NCBI GenBank assembly: GCA_948964545.1
Contig: CAREDV010000001.1
Span: forward strand, 696,859 to 760,858
From: an uncultured bacterium
GTDB taxonomy: Bacteria > Cyanobacteriota > Vampirovibrionia > Gastranaerophilales > Gastranaerophilaceae
Direction of reading: 5' to 3'
DNA: 64,000 bases
In this document: piece after piece, positions 27,282-35,892 of the stretch
Layout of the letters: the number at the start of each line of letters is the position of its first letter
Position numbering within the stretch: the stretch's first letter is position 1
The notes under the pieces: generated by a model
What the model saw: only the letters and a program-made list of their open reading frames with translations
Told to the model about the DNA's origin: nothing
Databases searched by the model: none
Translations under genes and position numbers: made by a program

Positions 27282-27950
27282 ATGGATTTAAGGTATATCG
27301 GACATAGCGCATTTGAGGTTAAACTTGCGAATAACTCAATATTAATTGACCCTTATGTGAATGTTAATCCAAATTATAACTGGCGTGATGTTAATATTAC
27401 TGATATTTTTATAACTCATGCACATGGTGACCATTTAGGGCAGGCTATTGAAATTGCAAAAGAAAAAGATGCAACAATTACTGCGGTTTTTGAACTTGCA
27501 AATTATTGTAGAGAACAAGGTTGTAAGGTTAAATCTGTCGGACTTGGCGGATGGATTAATTATGATTGGGGAAGAGTTGTATTTGTTCCCGCATTCCACC
27601 CAAGTTCCTTGCCTGACGGTAGATATGCAGGTGTTGCAGCTGGTATTGTGTTTGATGTTGAAAACGTAAGAATTTATCATGCAGGTGATACAGCATTGAC
27701 TGGTGAGATGAAAACAATTAAAGAATTGTATAGTCCAAATATTGCAATGCTTCCAATCGGCGGTCATTATACAATGGATGTTGAGCATGCTTCAGTTGCT
27801 GCAGATTGGGTCGGAGCACAAACTATTATCCCTATGCACTATGGCACATTCCCCGAAATTCAGGCTGATTTAGAAAAATTCGGTCAATTGGTTCAATTGC
27901 ATAATGCAAATATTGTAGCAATGGATCCTAATAAAGATCCTCAACAATAA
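27282..27950 (+). CDS. Metallo-beta-lactamase-fold hydrolase (UPF0173 type)
   Basis: 222 residues. It starts MDLRYIGHSAFEVKLANNSI and has the metal site THAHGDHLG (about 46-54), IYHAGDTAL and MHYGTFPEI, the ordered motifs of the UPF0173 family of metal-dependent hydrolases. The true substrate of the family is not established. A strong AAGGAGG site precedes the ATG, and a terminator follows, so it is a single-gene unit. Confidence 0.85.
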   Translation: MDLRYIGHSAFEVKLANNSILIDPYVNVNPNYNWRDVNITDIFITHAHGDHLGQAIEIAKEKDATITAVFELANYCREQGCKVKSVGLGGWINYDWGRVVFVPAFHPSSLPDGRYAGVAAGIVFDVENVRIYHAGDTALTGEMKTIKELYSPNIAMLPIGGHYTMDVEHASVAADWVGAQTIIPMHYGTFPEIQADLEKFGQLVQLHNANIVAMDPNKDPQQ

Positions 27951-27953
27951 GAA

Positions 27954-27986
27954 TAAAAAAGACCGATTATTAATCGGTCTTTTTTT
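27954..27986. terminator. Rho-independent terminator
   Basis: AAAAAAGACCGAT-TATTA-ATCGGTCTTTTTTT, between the hydrolase and a convergent gene; A and T runs on both sides make it bidirectional. Confidence 0.85.
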
Positions 27987-28011
27987 ATATATAAGTGATT
28001 TTATGTCGTAA

Positions 28012-28902
28012 TTATGCTTCTTTTTTACCGCCCAACATAGCACCTGCAAGTAAGCCTACTGCTAATGCGATACCGCCGTAGATTGCTGCAGCTTTGCCTT
28101 TGCCTTCAGTTAATGATTTTTTGATTTTACCGAAAGCTTCAGTTACTGTGTTTTTGTCTTTTAATTTGTCAATAACACCTTTTCTTGCATTTGCTAATTC
28201 GTCAGAAGCTTTTGTTGCAGCTTCTCTTAAAGTTTTTGTAGCTTCATCAGCTTCAAATTTTACTTTTTTAGCATCAAATACTGCATTTTCAGCTTCTTTT
28301 AAAGCATTTGCTTCAGCATCAAATTGAGCCAAGTTAGCTTTAGCTGCTTCTAATTTATTTTTAGCTGCAGTTTTAGCATCTTCTGCTGCATCTGCTGCCA
28401 AGTTTTTAACTCCATTTTCAGCAGCTTCAAATTCTGATTTTGCTTCAGCATATTTAATTTTTTTTGTTCCTTCAGTACCATCAGCTTTAGGTACTTCTAC
28501 TTCTTTTTCATTCAATGCAGTTTTCTTATCAGTTACAGCTTGGTCTAAAGTTGCTTTGTTTTCGTAGTCTGTTCTGCCTTCAATAGCATCTTTTACCTCT
28601 TGTGCTTTAGTCTCTGCTGCTGTTTGTTTTGCTTTTACATCTGCATCTTCGCCAATTGCTTTCATTTCATCGCGTAAAGTTTTTGCTGATGCACTGTCTT
28701 TTTCTTCTGCTTTTTTCATTGAAGCTTCAAATGTATCTGCATCTTGTGCAAAAACTTCTTCTAATGACGGAGTTTTACCACCCCACTTATAACCTGCACC
28801 TACGCCTGCTGCGCCAAGTACTGTTCCTGCAGCTACGGCAGGGCCCATGCTGCTTTTTTTCTGTTGTTGAGCATCTGCTGCATTAATTGCGTTTACTGAC
28901 AT
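28012..28902 (-). CDS. Ala/Lys/Glu-rich coiled-coil protein with two hydrophobic ends
   Basis: 296 residues. A Gly/Ala segment near residues 19-41 (GPAVAAGTVLGAAGVGAGY) is followed by a long Ala/Lys/Glu/Asp helix-forming region with little else, and a second Gly/Ala membrane segment near 270-292 ending in GGKKEA. The shape suggests a membrane-anchored coiled coil, perhaps a hairpin with both ends in the same membrane. No signal peptide. The composition echoes the glycine-zipper proteins at 12858 and 14356, but I see no convincing alignment. An AAAGGTAG site precedes the ATG. Confidence 0.55.
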   Translation of the reverse strand: MSVNAINAADAQQQKKSSMGPAVAAGTVLGAAGVGAGYKWGGKTPSLEEVFAQDADTFEASMKKAEEKDSASAKTLRDEMKAIGEDADVKAKQTAAETKAQEVKDAIEGRTDYENKATLDQAVTDKKTALNEKEVEVPKADGTEGTKKIKYAEAKSEFEAAENGVKNLAADAAEDAKTAAKNKLEAAKANLAQFDAEANALKEAENAVFDAKKVKFEADEATKTLREAATKASDELANARKGVIDKLKDKNTVTEAFGKIKKSLTEGKGKAAAIYGGIALAVGLLAGAMLGGKKEA

Positions 28903-29062
28903 AAAATACTACCTTTCACTTTTAATTAATAATTACACACTTATTGTATATATAATAACATCTCAACAAAAAAAAATTTGCTTTTTTTTGCTAAAATATT
29001 AAGAAATATTAACTTAAACTTTATTCTACTTACTTATTGCACAAAATTTTTTTAGGACTAAG

Positions 29063-30040
29063 ATGAGATGTATGAACGTTTTATTTATTATTGATAGAGT
29101 TGAGTTAAAGTATTTTGAGTTTAATAATCTGGTTACAAATTTCTGGTTAATCAGAGAGCTTATTTATAAAGATGCAAAAGTTTCGATAACCACTATTGAC
29201 AATTTGAGTTTGAAAAACGGGAATGCATTTACAGCATGCTTTGATGTTTTTGAGCAAAATGGCAATATATTTTATGAAAAAGCTTTGAAATCATTAAAAA
29301 TTAATGATTTTGAACTTGTGATGTTTAGACCTGACCCGCCTGTTGATTTGGATTATATTAATGCAACTTATATATTTGATTTTGTTGACAGAAGCAAAAC
29401 TGTTATTTTAAATGATCCGAAAGCTATTCGTGATTTTAACGAAAAACTTCATACTGTTAAGTTTTTGCATTTAATGCCCGAAAATATTGTAACTTCATCA
29501 AAAGCAGATATTATTGAATTTTTGAACGAGCATCAGGAAATTGTTTTGAAACCGCTTAATGGCTGTTTTGGTGCAGGTGTTATGACTTTGTCAAAAGGTG
29601 ATAAAAATACATCTGTAATTATCAATACTATGACTAAAAATCAATCACAGCTTATTATGGTTCAGAAATATATTGATAAAGCAAAATTTGGCGATAAACG
29701 TGTTATGTTTCTTGGTGATGAGGTCTTGGATGTTTGTATTCAAAAACTTCCCTCAAACGATGATTTCAAATTTAATGAACATTGCGACAGTAATATTATT
29801 AGGGCTGAACTTTCAATTTCAGAAAAAGAAAAGTTTGCTCCTGTTGCAAAAGAATTGAACAGATTGGGACTTCCTATGGTTGGTTTGGATGTTATTGATG
29901 AAAAGATTATTGAAATTAACGTGACAAGTCCTTGTTATTTTATTAAAGAAGTTAACGCTCACCATGGAGTGGCTTTAGAAAAGAAAATTACGGATTTTAT
30001 TCTTTCATATAAAAAATGCGGAACATATAGTCCCGCATAA
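29063..30040 (+). CDS. gshB: Glutathione synthetase-like ATP-grasp ligase
   Basis: 325 residues. RPDPPVDLDYINATYIFD and LNDPKAIRDFNEKL match the N-terminal part of prokaryotic GshB. KPLNGCFGAGVMTL and LDVIDEKIIEINVTSP match the ATP-grasp and metal-binding parts. GshB joins glycine to gamma-glutamylcysteine. Compared with typical GshB, the KPLDGMGG loop is changed to KPLNGCFG, so the true amino acid partner is less certain. No gshA is seen nearby. The ATG at 29063 has AGGA 5 bases upstream; ATG 29072 is an alternative. Confidence 0.8.
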   Translation: MRCMNVLFIIDRVELKYFEFNNLVTNFWLIRELIYKDAKVSITTIDNLSLKNGNAFTACFDVFEQNGNIFYEKALKSLKINDFELVMFRPDPPVDLDYINATYIFDFVDRSKTVILNDPKAIRDFNEKLHTVKFLHLMPENIVTSSKADIIEFLNEHQEIVLKPLNGCFGAGVMTLSKGDKNTSVIINTMTKNQSQLIMVQKYIDKAKFGDKRVMFLGDEVLDVCIQKLPSNDDFKFNEHCDSNIIRAELSISEKEKFAPVAKELNRLGLPMVGLDVIDEKIIEINVTSPCYFIKEVNAHHGVALEKKITDFILSYKKCGTYSPA

Positions 30041-30133
30041 AGGTTTCATAGTATATTTCCCAAGATTTTTATATATTTATGAAAAATCGCGAAAAATGTT
30101 TTTTGCTAATTTTAAGTGTTAATTTTACAATTG

Positions 30134-31177
30134 TTAACACTTGATTCTTGAAAAGACTTCTGTATTCACATCATCAAATGTGTTTATATTGAAATATGCG
30201 CACGAAGCAACCATTGCTGCGTTATCGGTACAGTATTTCATAGGCGGGGCAAAGACTTTATATCCCTCGCTTTCAAGTGCAAATATTTTCTTGCGGATTT
30301 CTGAATTTGCAGCAACACCGCCTGCTATTACAACTTGTTTGTAACCCTTTTCCTCTAGTGCTTTTTTTAGTTTTTTCAGTAAAGTTGAGGAAACTGTTTC
30401 CTGAAAACTTGCGCAAACATCATTAACAGGAACTTCATCAAAAGATTTGACAAGGCGCAGCACGGCAGTTTTCAATCCGCTGAAACTGAAGTTATATCCT
30501 TCGACTTTGCCCTCGGGAAGCTTAAATGCTTTTGGGTTTCCTTCTTGAGCAAGTTTGTCCAATCTTGGCCCGCCAGGATAGGGAAGCCCTATAAGTCGTG
30601 CGACCTTGTCGTACGCTTCTCCAACAGCATCATCAATTGTTTCACCTAAAATTTCCTGCTCAGAATATGATTTTACATCAATAATCTGAGTATGACCGCC
30701 GCTTACCAAAAGTGCCATATAAGGAGGTTTTAAATCAGTATCAATATAGTTTCCGCAAAGGTGTGCATTTAAGTGATTGACTCCTATAAAAGGTTTGTCA
30801 TAAGTCAGGGCAAGTGTTTTTGCCGCATTTAAACCTACTAAAAGACAGCCAACAAGCCCTGGCCCTACAGTTCCAGCAAATGCTGTAATATCTTCAGGCT
30901 TTAAATCTCCTGCCTGTTTAAATGCTTCATCTATCACAATATTAATCGAATCTAAGTGTTCGCGTGCGGCAATTTCAGGGATTACACCTCCGAATTGAGC
31001 GTGAGTTTTAATTTGAGATGCTACAACATTTGCAATAACTTCACGTCCGTTTTTCACAATTGCGCAGGCAGTTTCATCACAGCTTGATTCAATTGCCATA
31101 ATATAGTTATCATAACCGCTTTCAGGCCCGATTTCCACTTGTTCTTTTGAGAATAATTTGTTTTTAATATTTTTCAT
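30134..31177 (-). CDS. tsaD: tRNA N6-adenosine threonylcarbamoyltransferase
   Basis: TsaD transfers the threonylcarbamoyl group to A37 of tRNAs that read ANN codons, with TsaB and TsaE. Motifs: MAIESSCDETACAIV, GGVIPEIAAREH, the metal-binding HLNAH, LLVSGGHTQI, VGEAYDKVARLIGLPYPGGP and AGGVAANSEIR. From ATG 31177 the protein has about 347 residues, with some 25 residues before the usual start of the family (MAIESSCDE). A TATAAT box lies exactly 6 bases before ATG 31177, which supports that start and a leaderless mRNA. Confidence 0.94.
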   Translation of the reverse strand: MKNIKNKLFSKEQVEIGPESGYDNYIMAIESSCDETACAIVKNGREVIANVVASQIKTHAQFGGVIPEIAAREHLDSINIVIDEAFKQAGDLKPEDITAFAGTVGPGLVGCLLVGLNAAKTLALTYDKPFIGVNHLNAHLCGNYIDTDLKPPYMALLVSGGHTQIIDVKSYSEQEILGETIDDAVGEAYDKVARLIGLPYPGGPRLDKLAQEGNPKAFKLPEGKVEGYNFSFSGLKTAVLRLVKSFDEVPVNDVCASFQETVSSTLLKKLKKALEEKGYKQVVIAGGVAANSEIRKKIFALESEGYKVFAPPMKYCTDNAAMVASCAYFNINTFDDVNTEVFSRIKC

Positions 31178-31183
31178 AGTATT

Positions 31184-31189
31184 ATTATA
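31184..31189 (-). promoter_or_regulatory. -10 box 6 bases before the tsaD start (leaderless)
   Basis: TATAAT on the minus strand, then AATACT and ATG 31177. It lies in the 29-base gap to the divergent obg start. Confidence 0.55.
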
Positions 31190-31206
31190 CATAAAAAGGA
31201 ATAAAA

Positions 31207-32490
31207 ATGAAATTTATAGATAAATCTAAAATAAGAGTAATATCAGGGCGCGGCGGAAATGGAATGGTTGCGTGGCGCAGAGAAAAATATGTTGATAAAG
31301 GCGGCCCTGCAGGCGGTGACGGCGGGCGCGGAGGTGATGTTTATTTAATTGCCGATGAAAATATGTCAACATTAATGGATTTTAAGCACAAATCTGTTTT
31401 TAAAGCAGAGGGCGGCGAAAACGGCGGTATTAAAAATATGCATGGACGCTGTGCTAAAGATTTATATATAAAAGTTCCTGTTGGTACTGTTGTAAAGGAT
31501 ATAAAAACAGGAAATATTATAGCGGATTTAACTTCGGACGGGCAGTCTGTTATGGTTGCAAAAGGCGGACGCGGCGGACGTGGAAATGCTAGGTTTGCAA
31601 CTTCACAAAAACGTGCACCGCAGTTTTGTGAACCAGGTGAACCGCCGATTGAACGTGAATTGTTTTTGGAATTAAAACTTATTGCAGATGTAGGGTTATT
31701 AGGAATGCCTAACGCAGGAAAATCGACTTTAATAAGCCGTATAAGTTCTGCAAAACCAAAAATTGCAGATTACCCATTTACAACATTAATTCCTAATCTT
31801 GGAGTTGTAAAAAAACGTTCAGGTGACGGGTATGTTGTTGCGGATATTCCAGGGTTAATTGAGGGAGCATCTGAGGGAATCGGTTTGGGACATGACTTTT
31901 TACGCCATGTTGAAAGGTGTCGTTTTCTTGTGCATTTGATTGATTCAACTGAAGAAAATCCGTTTGAAAACTACAAAAAAATTAATCTTGAATTGGAAAA
32001 ACATTCTGAGCAATTGGCAGGTTTGTATCAAATTATTGCTTTGAACAAGATTGATTCAATTGATGAAGAACGAAAAGCAGAACTTCTTAAACAATTTAAA
32101 GAAGTTTCTGATGATGTATTTGAAATTTCTGCAGTAACAGGTGAAAATCTTGATAAACTTCTTGATTTTATGGGTGAAAAAGTTGATGAAATCCCGAAAT
32201 CCGAAACAGAAATCGTTGTTGAAGAAGATTTAGGCGCATATAACAATGATGACAGTTCATTTGAAATTTATAAAGCTGCAAAAGATGTATTTATAATACA
32301 AGGCGGTAAAGTTGAGCGTATTGCAGGCGTAACGGATGAACGCAACTCTGAACAGGTAATTCGTTTCCAAAATATTATGAAAGCTATGGGGATTTTTGAT
32401 CAACTTTCTAAAATGGGCATAAAAGACGGTGATACAATTATAATCGGACATTTAGAATTTGCTTTTTATTCTGATGAAATGTACGGTTAA
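31207..32490 (+). CDS. obg: GTPase Obg
   Basis: Essential GTPase in ribosome assembly and stress control. The glycine-rich Obg domain spans residues 1-158 (GGPAGGDGGRGGD, GGRGGRGNARF). The G domain follows with GMPNAGKST (about 166), the switch DYPFTTLIPNLG, DIPGLIEGASEG and NKID. A C-terminal OCT domain (about 350-427, AAKDVFIIQGGKVERI) completes the long form. It has an AAGGAA site and is transcribed divergently from tsaD. A terminator follows. Confidence 0.96.
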   Translation: MKFIDKSKIRVISGRGGNGMVAWRREKYVDKGGPAGGDGGRGGDVYLIADENMSTLMDFKHKSVFKAEGGENGGIKNMHGRCAKDLYIKVPVGTVVKDIKTGNIIADLTSDGQSVMVAKGGRGGRGNARFATSQKRAPQFCEPGEPPIERELFLELKLIADVGLLGMPNAGKSTLISRISSAKPKIADYPFTTLIPNLGVVKKRSGDGYVVADIPGLIEGASEGIGLGHDFLRHVERCRFLVHLIDSTEENPFENYKKINLELEKHSEQLAGLYQIIALNKIDSIDEERKAELLKQFKEVSDDVFEISAVTGENLDKLLDFMGEKVDEIPKSETEIVVEEDLGAYNNDDSSFEIYKAAKDVFIIQGGKVERIAGVTDERNSEQVIRFQNIMKAMGIFDQLSKMGIKDGDTIIIGHLEFAFYSDEMYG

Positions 32491-32503
32491 GAACTATAAT
32501 TAT

Positions 32504-32540
32504 AAAAGTTTGGGTTTCTATTTACCCAACCTTTTATTTT
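32504..32540 (+). terminator. Terminator after obg
   Basis: AAAAGTTTGGGT ... ACCCAACCTTTT with one mismatch, followed by ATTTTAT. Confidence 0.7.
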
Positions 32541-32561
32541 ATCACTTGTCTTTTCAAATCT

Positions 32562-32567
32562 TATAAT
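32562..32567 (+). promoter_or_regulatory. -10 box 5 bases before a start codon (leaderless)
   Basis: TATAAT, then ATATA and ATG 32573. No Shine-Dalgarno for that ATG. Confidence 0.5.
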
Positions 32568-32572
32568 ATATA

Positions 32573-33886
32573 ATGAAACGTATGAAATGTTATAAGGCAA
32601 AATGGATTTTAACTTCAAATGAAGTTTTAGAGGATATGGCAATTGTGGTTGATGAAGGAAAAATCATCGATATTATTCCCAATTCTCAAGTTAATTTTGA
32701 AGAAAAATATGTTAAAGAACTCGGCAATGCAGTAATTACACCAGGATTTATTGATTTGCTTACGCAGTATCAGTATACTGATATTCTTGATGCAAGACCG
32801 CAGGATTTTAAATCTAAAATTAAAAGATTTTTTAAAATGCTCAGTCTTAAGTATACTTTTGCAGGTGTTGCACAGGATAATTATTCGCGCAAATGGGCAG
32901 GTATTTTAACTAATTATTTCACACTTGATAGAGCGCATAAAATAAGTTCGTTTAAACATGGTGTGACTGAATCTATTAAGGCTGGAACGACCTGTATTGC
33001 TCAAGTTTCAAAAGAATTCAAATATTTTGAAGTTATAAATAAGCTTCCAATAAAAAATTATCTTTTCTTTGAAGTTTTTGCAGATAGTAAAGACAGCAGT
33101 AAAAAGACATTCAAAGGTCTTCGTTCAAAAGTAGAAGATTTTGTATTGCATAAAGGTGAAAATACTCATATCGGCATTATGCTGAATTCTATTTCAGGTG
33201 TTCATAGAAAACTTTGGGAATTGTTTTCTAAATACTGCCGTAAGCATAATATGCTTATGATGACTCGTTTTGCAGAATCTCATGATGAAATTGAATGGCT
33301 TGAACATGGTTTTTCTGATATTGATTTGCTGCATAAATTTATGGGCATGCGTAAAATTTCCCCATATGCACCAGACATAACACCTGTTGAATATTTGGAT
33401 AATCTGAAAGTTCTTTCGAAAAAAATTCTTGTTGCAAATGCAAATTATGATTTAGCAGAGCTTGGAAAACTTGCAGAAACAGGTGCTAAATATATTTATC
33501 AACCTTTGTATAGTGAAGAAATTTGTAATTCAGTAATAGATTTTAAAACTATTCTTGAAAACTTTGGAACAAATTTTGGCCTTTCTACTCAAAGTTTTTC
33601 TACTGACAGACATTTCAGCATGCTTAAACTCGCAAATGATTTAAATAAAGACGGCTTGCTAGATATTGTAGAATTAATCAAATATTTAACTTTGTATCCT
33701 GCTAAAATTTTACGTTTGGATAATTCAATCGGCTCGATTGAAGTTGGTAAGGATGCTGATTTCAATGTATTTAAGCTTAATGACGGCGAGGATTACAGAG
33801 CGCTTTCTAAAATGGAATTTCCGTATTCTACTTATTCTAAGGGTAGAAAACTTGTAAAACGCGGGGAAGTTAGGTTTAGTTTATGA
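32573..33886 (+). CDS. Amidohydrolase-family protein lacking the metal ligands
   Basis: 437 residues with the fold signature of the ATZ/TRZ/S-adenosylhomocysteine-deaminase group: an N-terminal beta-sandwich (AIVVDEGKIIDIIPN), AVITPGFIDL, HGVTESIKAGTT, and the C-terminal LTLYPAKILRLDNSIGSIEVGKDADFNVF. The catalytic site is not preserved. Where the family has GFxxxHTH the sequence reads GFIDLLTQYQY. The strand-5 His region reads MMTRFAES, the strand-6 His region reads VANANYDL, and the strand-8 GTD region reads STQSFS. All the metal ligands thus appear replaced. It may be a pseudoenzyme with a binding or regulatory role. It overlaps the next gene by 4 bases (ATGA), so the two are translationally coupled. 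Confidence 0.75.
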   Translation: MKRMKCYKAKWILTSNEVLEDMAIVVDEGKIIDIIPNSQVNFEEKYVKELGNAVITPGFIDLLTQYQYTDILDARPQDFKSKIKRFFKMLSLKYTFAGVAQDNYSRKWAGILTNYFTLDRAHKISSFKHGVTESIKAGTTCIAQVSKEFKYFEVINKLPIKNYLFFEVFADSKDSSKKTFKGLRSKVEDFVLHKGENTHIGIMLNSISGVHRKLWELFSKYCRKHNMLMMTRFAESHDEIEWLEHGFSDIDLLHKFMGMRKISPYAPDITPVEYLDNLKVLSKKILVANANYDLAELGKLAETGAKYIYQPLYSEEICNSVIDFKTILENFGTNFGLSTQSFSTDRHFSMLKLANDLNKDGLLDIVELIKYLTLYPAKILRLDNSIGSIEVGKDADFNVFKLNDGEDYRALSKMEFPYSTYSKGRKLVKRGEVRFSL

Positions 33887-34299
33887 CAGTGATTAATGAA
33901 AAATTTAGTGTAAATACTCATGGGTTTACAGATATTATTGATATTACACAAAAAGTTAAGCATGCTGTATATTCTCATTCTTTACAGAATGCTGTGGTGC
34001 ATGTATATGTTGCAGGAAGCACTGTATCAATAACTAATATTGAATTCGAACCTGGACTTTTAGTCGATTTACCTGAAGCTTTAGAAAAAATTGCGCCTGT
34101 GAATGGTGAATATCACCATGATGTAACATGGCACGATGGAAACGGTTATTCGCATGTCAGAGCATCAATTATCGGTAATAATACAACAGTCCCCCTGATT
34201 GACGGTGCATTGCAGCTTGGACAATGGCAGCAGATTGTTTTGATTGATTTTGATAACAAAGCAAGAACGAGAACCGTTTATGTTCAGATAGTTTTTTAA
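33883..34299 (+). CDS. YjbQ/UPF0047-family protein
   Basis: 138 residues, with the family layout: HGFTDIIDITQKVKHAV, HVYVAGSTVSITNIEFEPGL, YHHDVTWHDGNGYSHVRASIIG and the C-terminal VPLIDGALQLGQWQQIVLIDFD. The His-rich block around residues 78-92 is the conserved active-site region. The family is sometimes called secondary thiamine-phosphate synthase, but its true role is not settled. It starts inside the stop region of the degenerate amidohydrolase. Confidence 0.9.
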   Translation: MTVINEKFSVNTHGFTDIIDITQKVKHAVYSHSLQNAVVHVYVAGSTVSITNIEFEPGLLVDLPEALEKIAPVNGEYHHDVTWHDGNGYSHVRASIIGNNTTVPLIDGALQLGQWQQIVLIDFDNKARTRTVYVQIVF

Positions 34300-34359
34300 G
34301 CTCTTGAATTTCAGTTATGTTCCTGTTAAAATTGCCTTAATTGCAGAAAGGGATATAAT

Positions 34360-35889
34360 ATGACACAGAGAGTATTATTATGTATTATGGACGGCTGGGG
34401 AATAAGTACTAATCACCCCGAAAACGATGCAACTAAACTTGCAAAGCCAGTTCATGTTGACAAATTAGAAAAAGAAGAAAAATTTATAAAATTACATGCT
34501 GATGGCGAATATGTTGGACTTCCCGCAGGTCAAATGGGCAACAGCGAAGTCGGCCACTTGAATTTGGGTGCAGGACGTATTGTTTATCAGGATTTATCTA
34601 GAATTAATAATGCTATTAAAGATGGAACTTTTTTCAAAAATGAAAAATTCTTAAATGCAATTGAACATGTTAAAAAGAATAATTCTGCATTGCATATTTA
34701 CGGACTTGTATCTACTGGCGGTGTGCATTCATCTTTAGACCATGTTCTTGCTTTGATTAAACTTGCAGGTGAACAGGGGGTTAAAAACTTCTATGTACAC
34801 GCATTTTTAGACGGCAGAGATACTCCGCCTCAATCAGCCTGCACATTCTTGGAACAAGTTGAAACAGAATTGAAAAAATATAACCTGCCTCCTGTTGCAA
34901 CAGTTATCGGCAGATATTACATTATGGACAGAGATAACCGCTGGGAACGTGTTGAAAAAGGTTATAACGCGCTTTTATTAGGTGAGGGTGAAAAAGCATC
35001 ATCTGCTGTTGAAGGTGTAAAAGCTTCTTACGAAAGAGGCGACAATGATGAATTTGTTTTGCCTACTGTTATCGGCAGTGATGAATCACGAATTCACGAT
35101 AATGATGCGGTTATTTTCTTTAACTATAGACCTGACAGAGCAAGAGAAATCACAAGAGCTATTAATTTTGCCGATTTTGACGGTTTTGAACGTAAAAAAG
35201 TTTTGAAAAATGTTTATTATGTTTGCATGACACCTTATGATGAAACTTTTGATTTACCTGTAGCTTACGGAAAAGAAAAAATGGAAAATATTTTGGGTGA
35301 TGTTTTGCAGGCTCATGGTGTTAAACAGTTCAGAACTGCGGAAACTGAAAAATACGCTCACGTTACATTTTTCTTTAACGGCGGTGTTGAAGAACCTCAA
35401 GCAGATGAAACAAGAGTTCTTGTTGCATCTCCAAAGGTTGCAACTTATGATATGCAGCCTGAAATGAGCGCTTATGAAGTTTGCGATAATGTTTTAAAAG
35501 CTATTGATAATCCTGAATATGGATTTATCTTAGTAAACTTTGCAAACCCTGATATGGTAGGACATACGGGTGTTGTTGAAGCTGCTACTAAAGCATGCCA
35601 TGTAGTTGATGAATGTGTAGGTAAAATTGCTGATGCATGCAAAAAACACGATATCGTTATGCTTTTGACAGCTGACCATGGAAATTCTGAGGTTATGGTT
35701 AACGCAGAAACAGGTAAGCCTCAGACTGCGCACACTACAAATGAAGTTCCATTCGTAATGATTAATGCACCGCAAGGTGTTGAATTAAAATCAGAGGGAG
35801 CATTATGTAACGTTGCACCGACTGTTTTGGATTTGATGAATATAGAATTGCCCGAAGAAATGAGCTGCGGGTCTTTGATTAGAAAGTAG
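34360..35889 (+). CDS. gpmI: 2,3-bisphosphoglycerate-independent phosphoglycerate mutase
   Basis: Glycolytic and gluconeogenic mutase with two metal ions and a phosphoserine intermediate. MDGWGIS gives the first metal Asp, QMGNSEVGHLNLGAGR has the catalytic Ser (about residue 63), HAFLDGRDTPPQSA and YYIMDRDNRWERV are the phosphatase-transferase core, and FFNYRPDRAREITRA and LTADHGNSEVM complete the metal site. 509 residues, the usual length. An AAAGGG site precedes the ATG. It lies 3 bases before the SNF2 gene, with which it is probably co-transcribed. Confidence 0.96.
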   Translation: MTQRVLLCIMDGWGISTNHPENDATKLAKPVHVDKLEKEEKFIKLHADGEYVGLPAGQMGNSEVGHLNLGAGRIVYQDLSRINNAIKDGTFFKNEKFLNAIEHVKKNNSALHIYGLVSTGGVHSSLDHVLALIKLAGEQGVKNFYVHAFLDGRDTPPQSACTFLEQVETELKKYNLPPVATVIGRYYIMDRDNRWERVEKGYNALLLGEGEKASSAVEGVKASYERGDNDEFVLPTVIGSDESRIHDNDAVIFFNYRPDRAREITRAINFADFDGFERKKVLKNVYYVCMTPYDETFDLPVAYGKEKMENILGDVLQAHGVKQFRTAETEKYAHVTFFFNGGVEEPQADETRVLVASPKVATYDMQPEMSAYEVCDNVLKAIDNPEYGFILVNFANPDMVGHTGVVEAATKACHVVDECVGKIADACKKHDIVMLLTADHGNSEVMVNAETGKPQTAHTTNEVPFVMINAPQGVELKSEGALCNVAPTVLDLMNIELPEEMSCGSLIRK

Positions 35890-35892
35890 GAT

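Noticed and set aside
34354..34359. TATAAT directly before the gpmI ATG
   Set aside because: It touches the start codon, so it cannot be the -10 box of that gene, and gpmI has a normal AAAGGG ribosome site.
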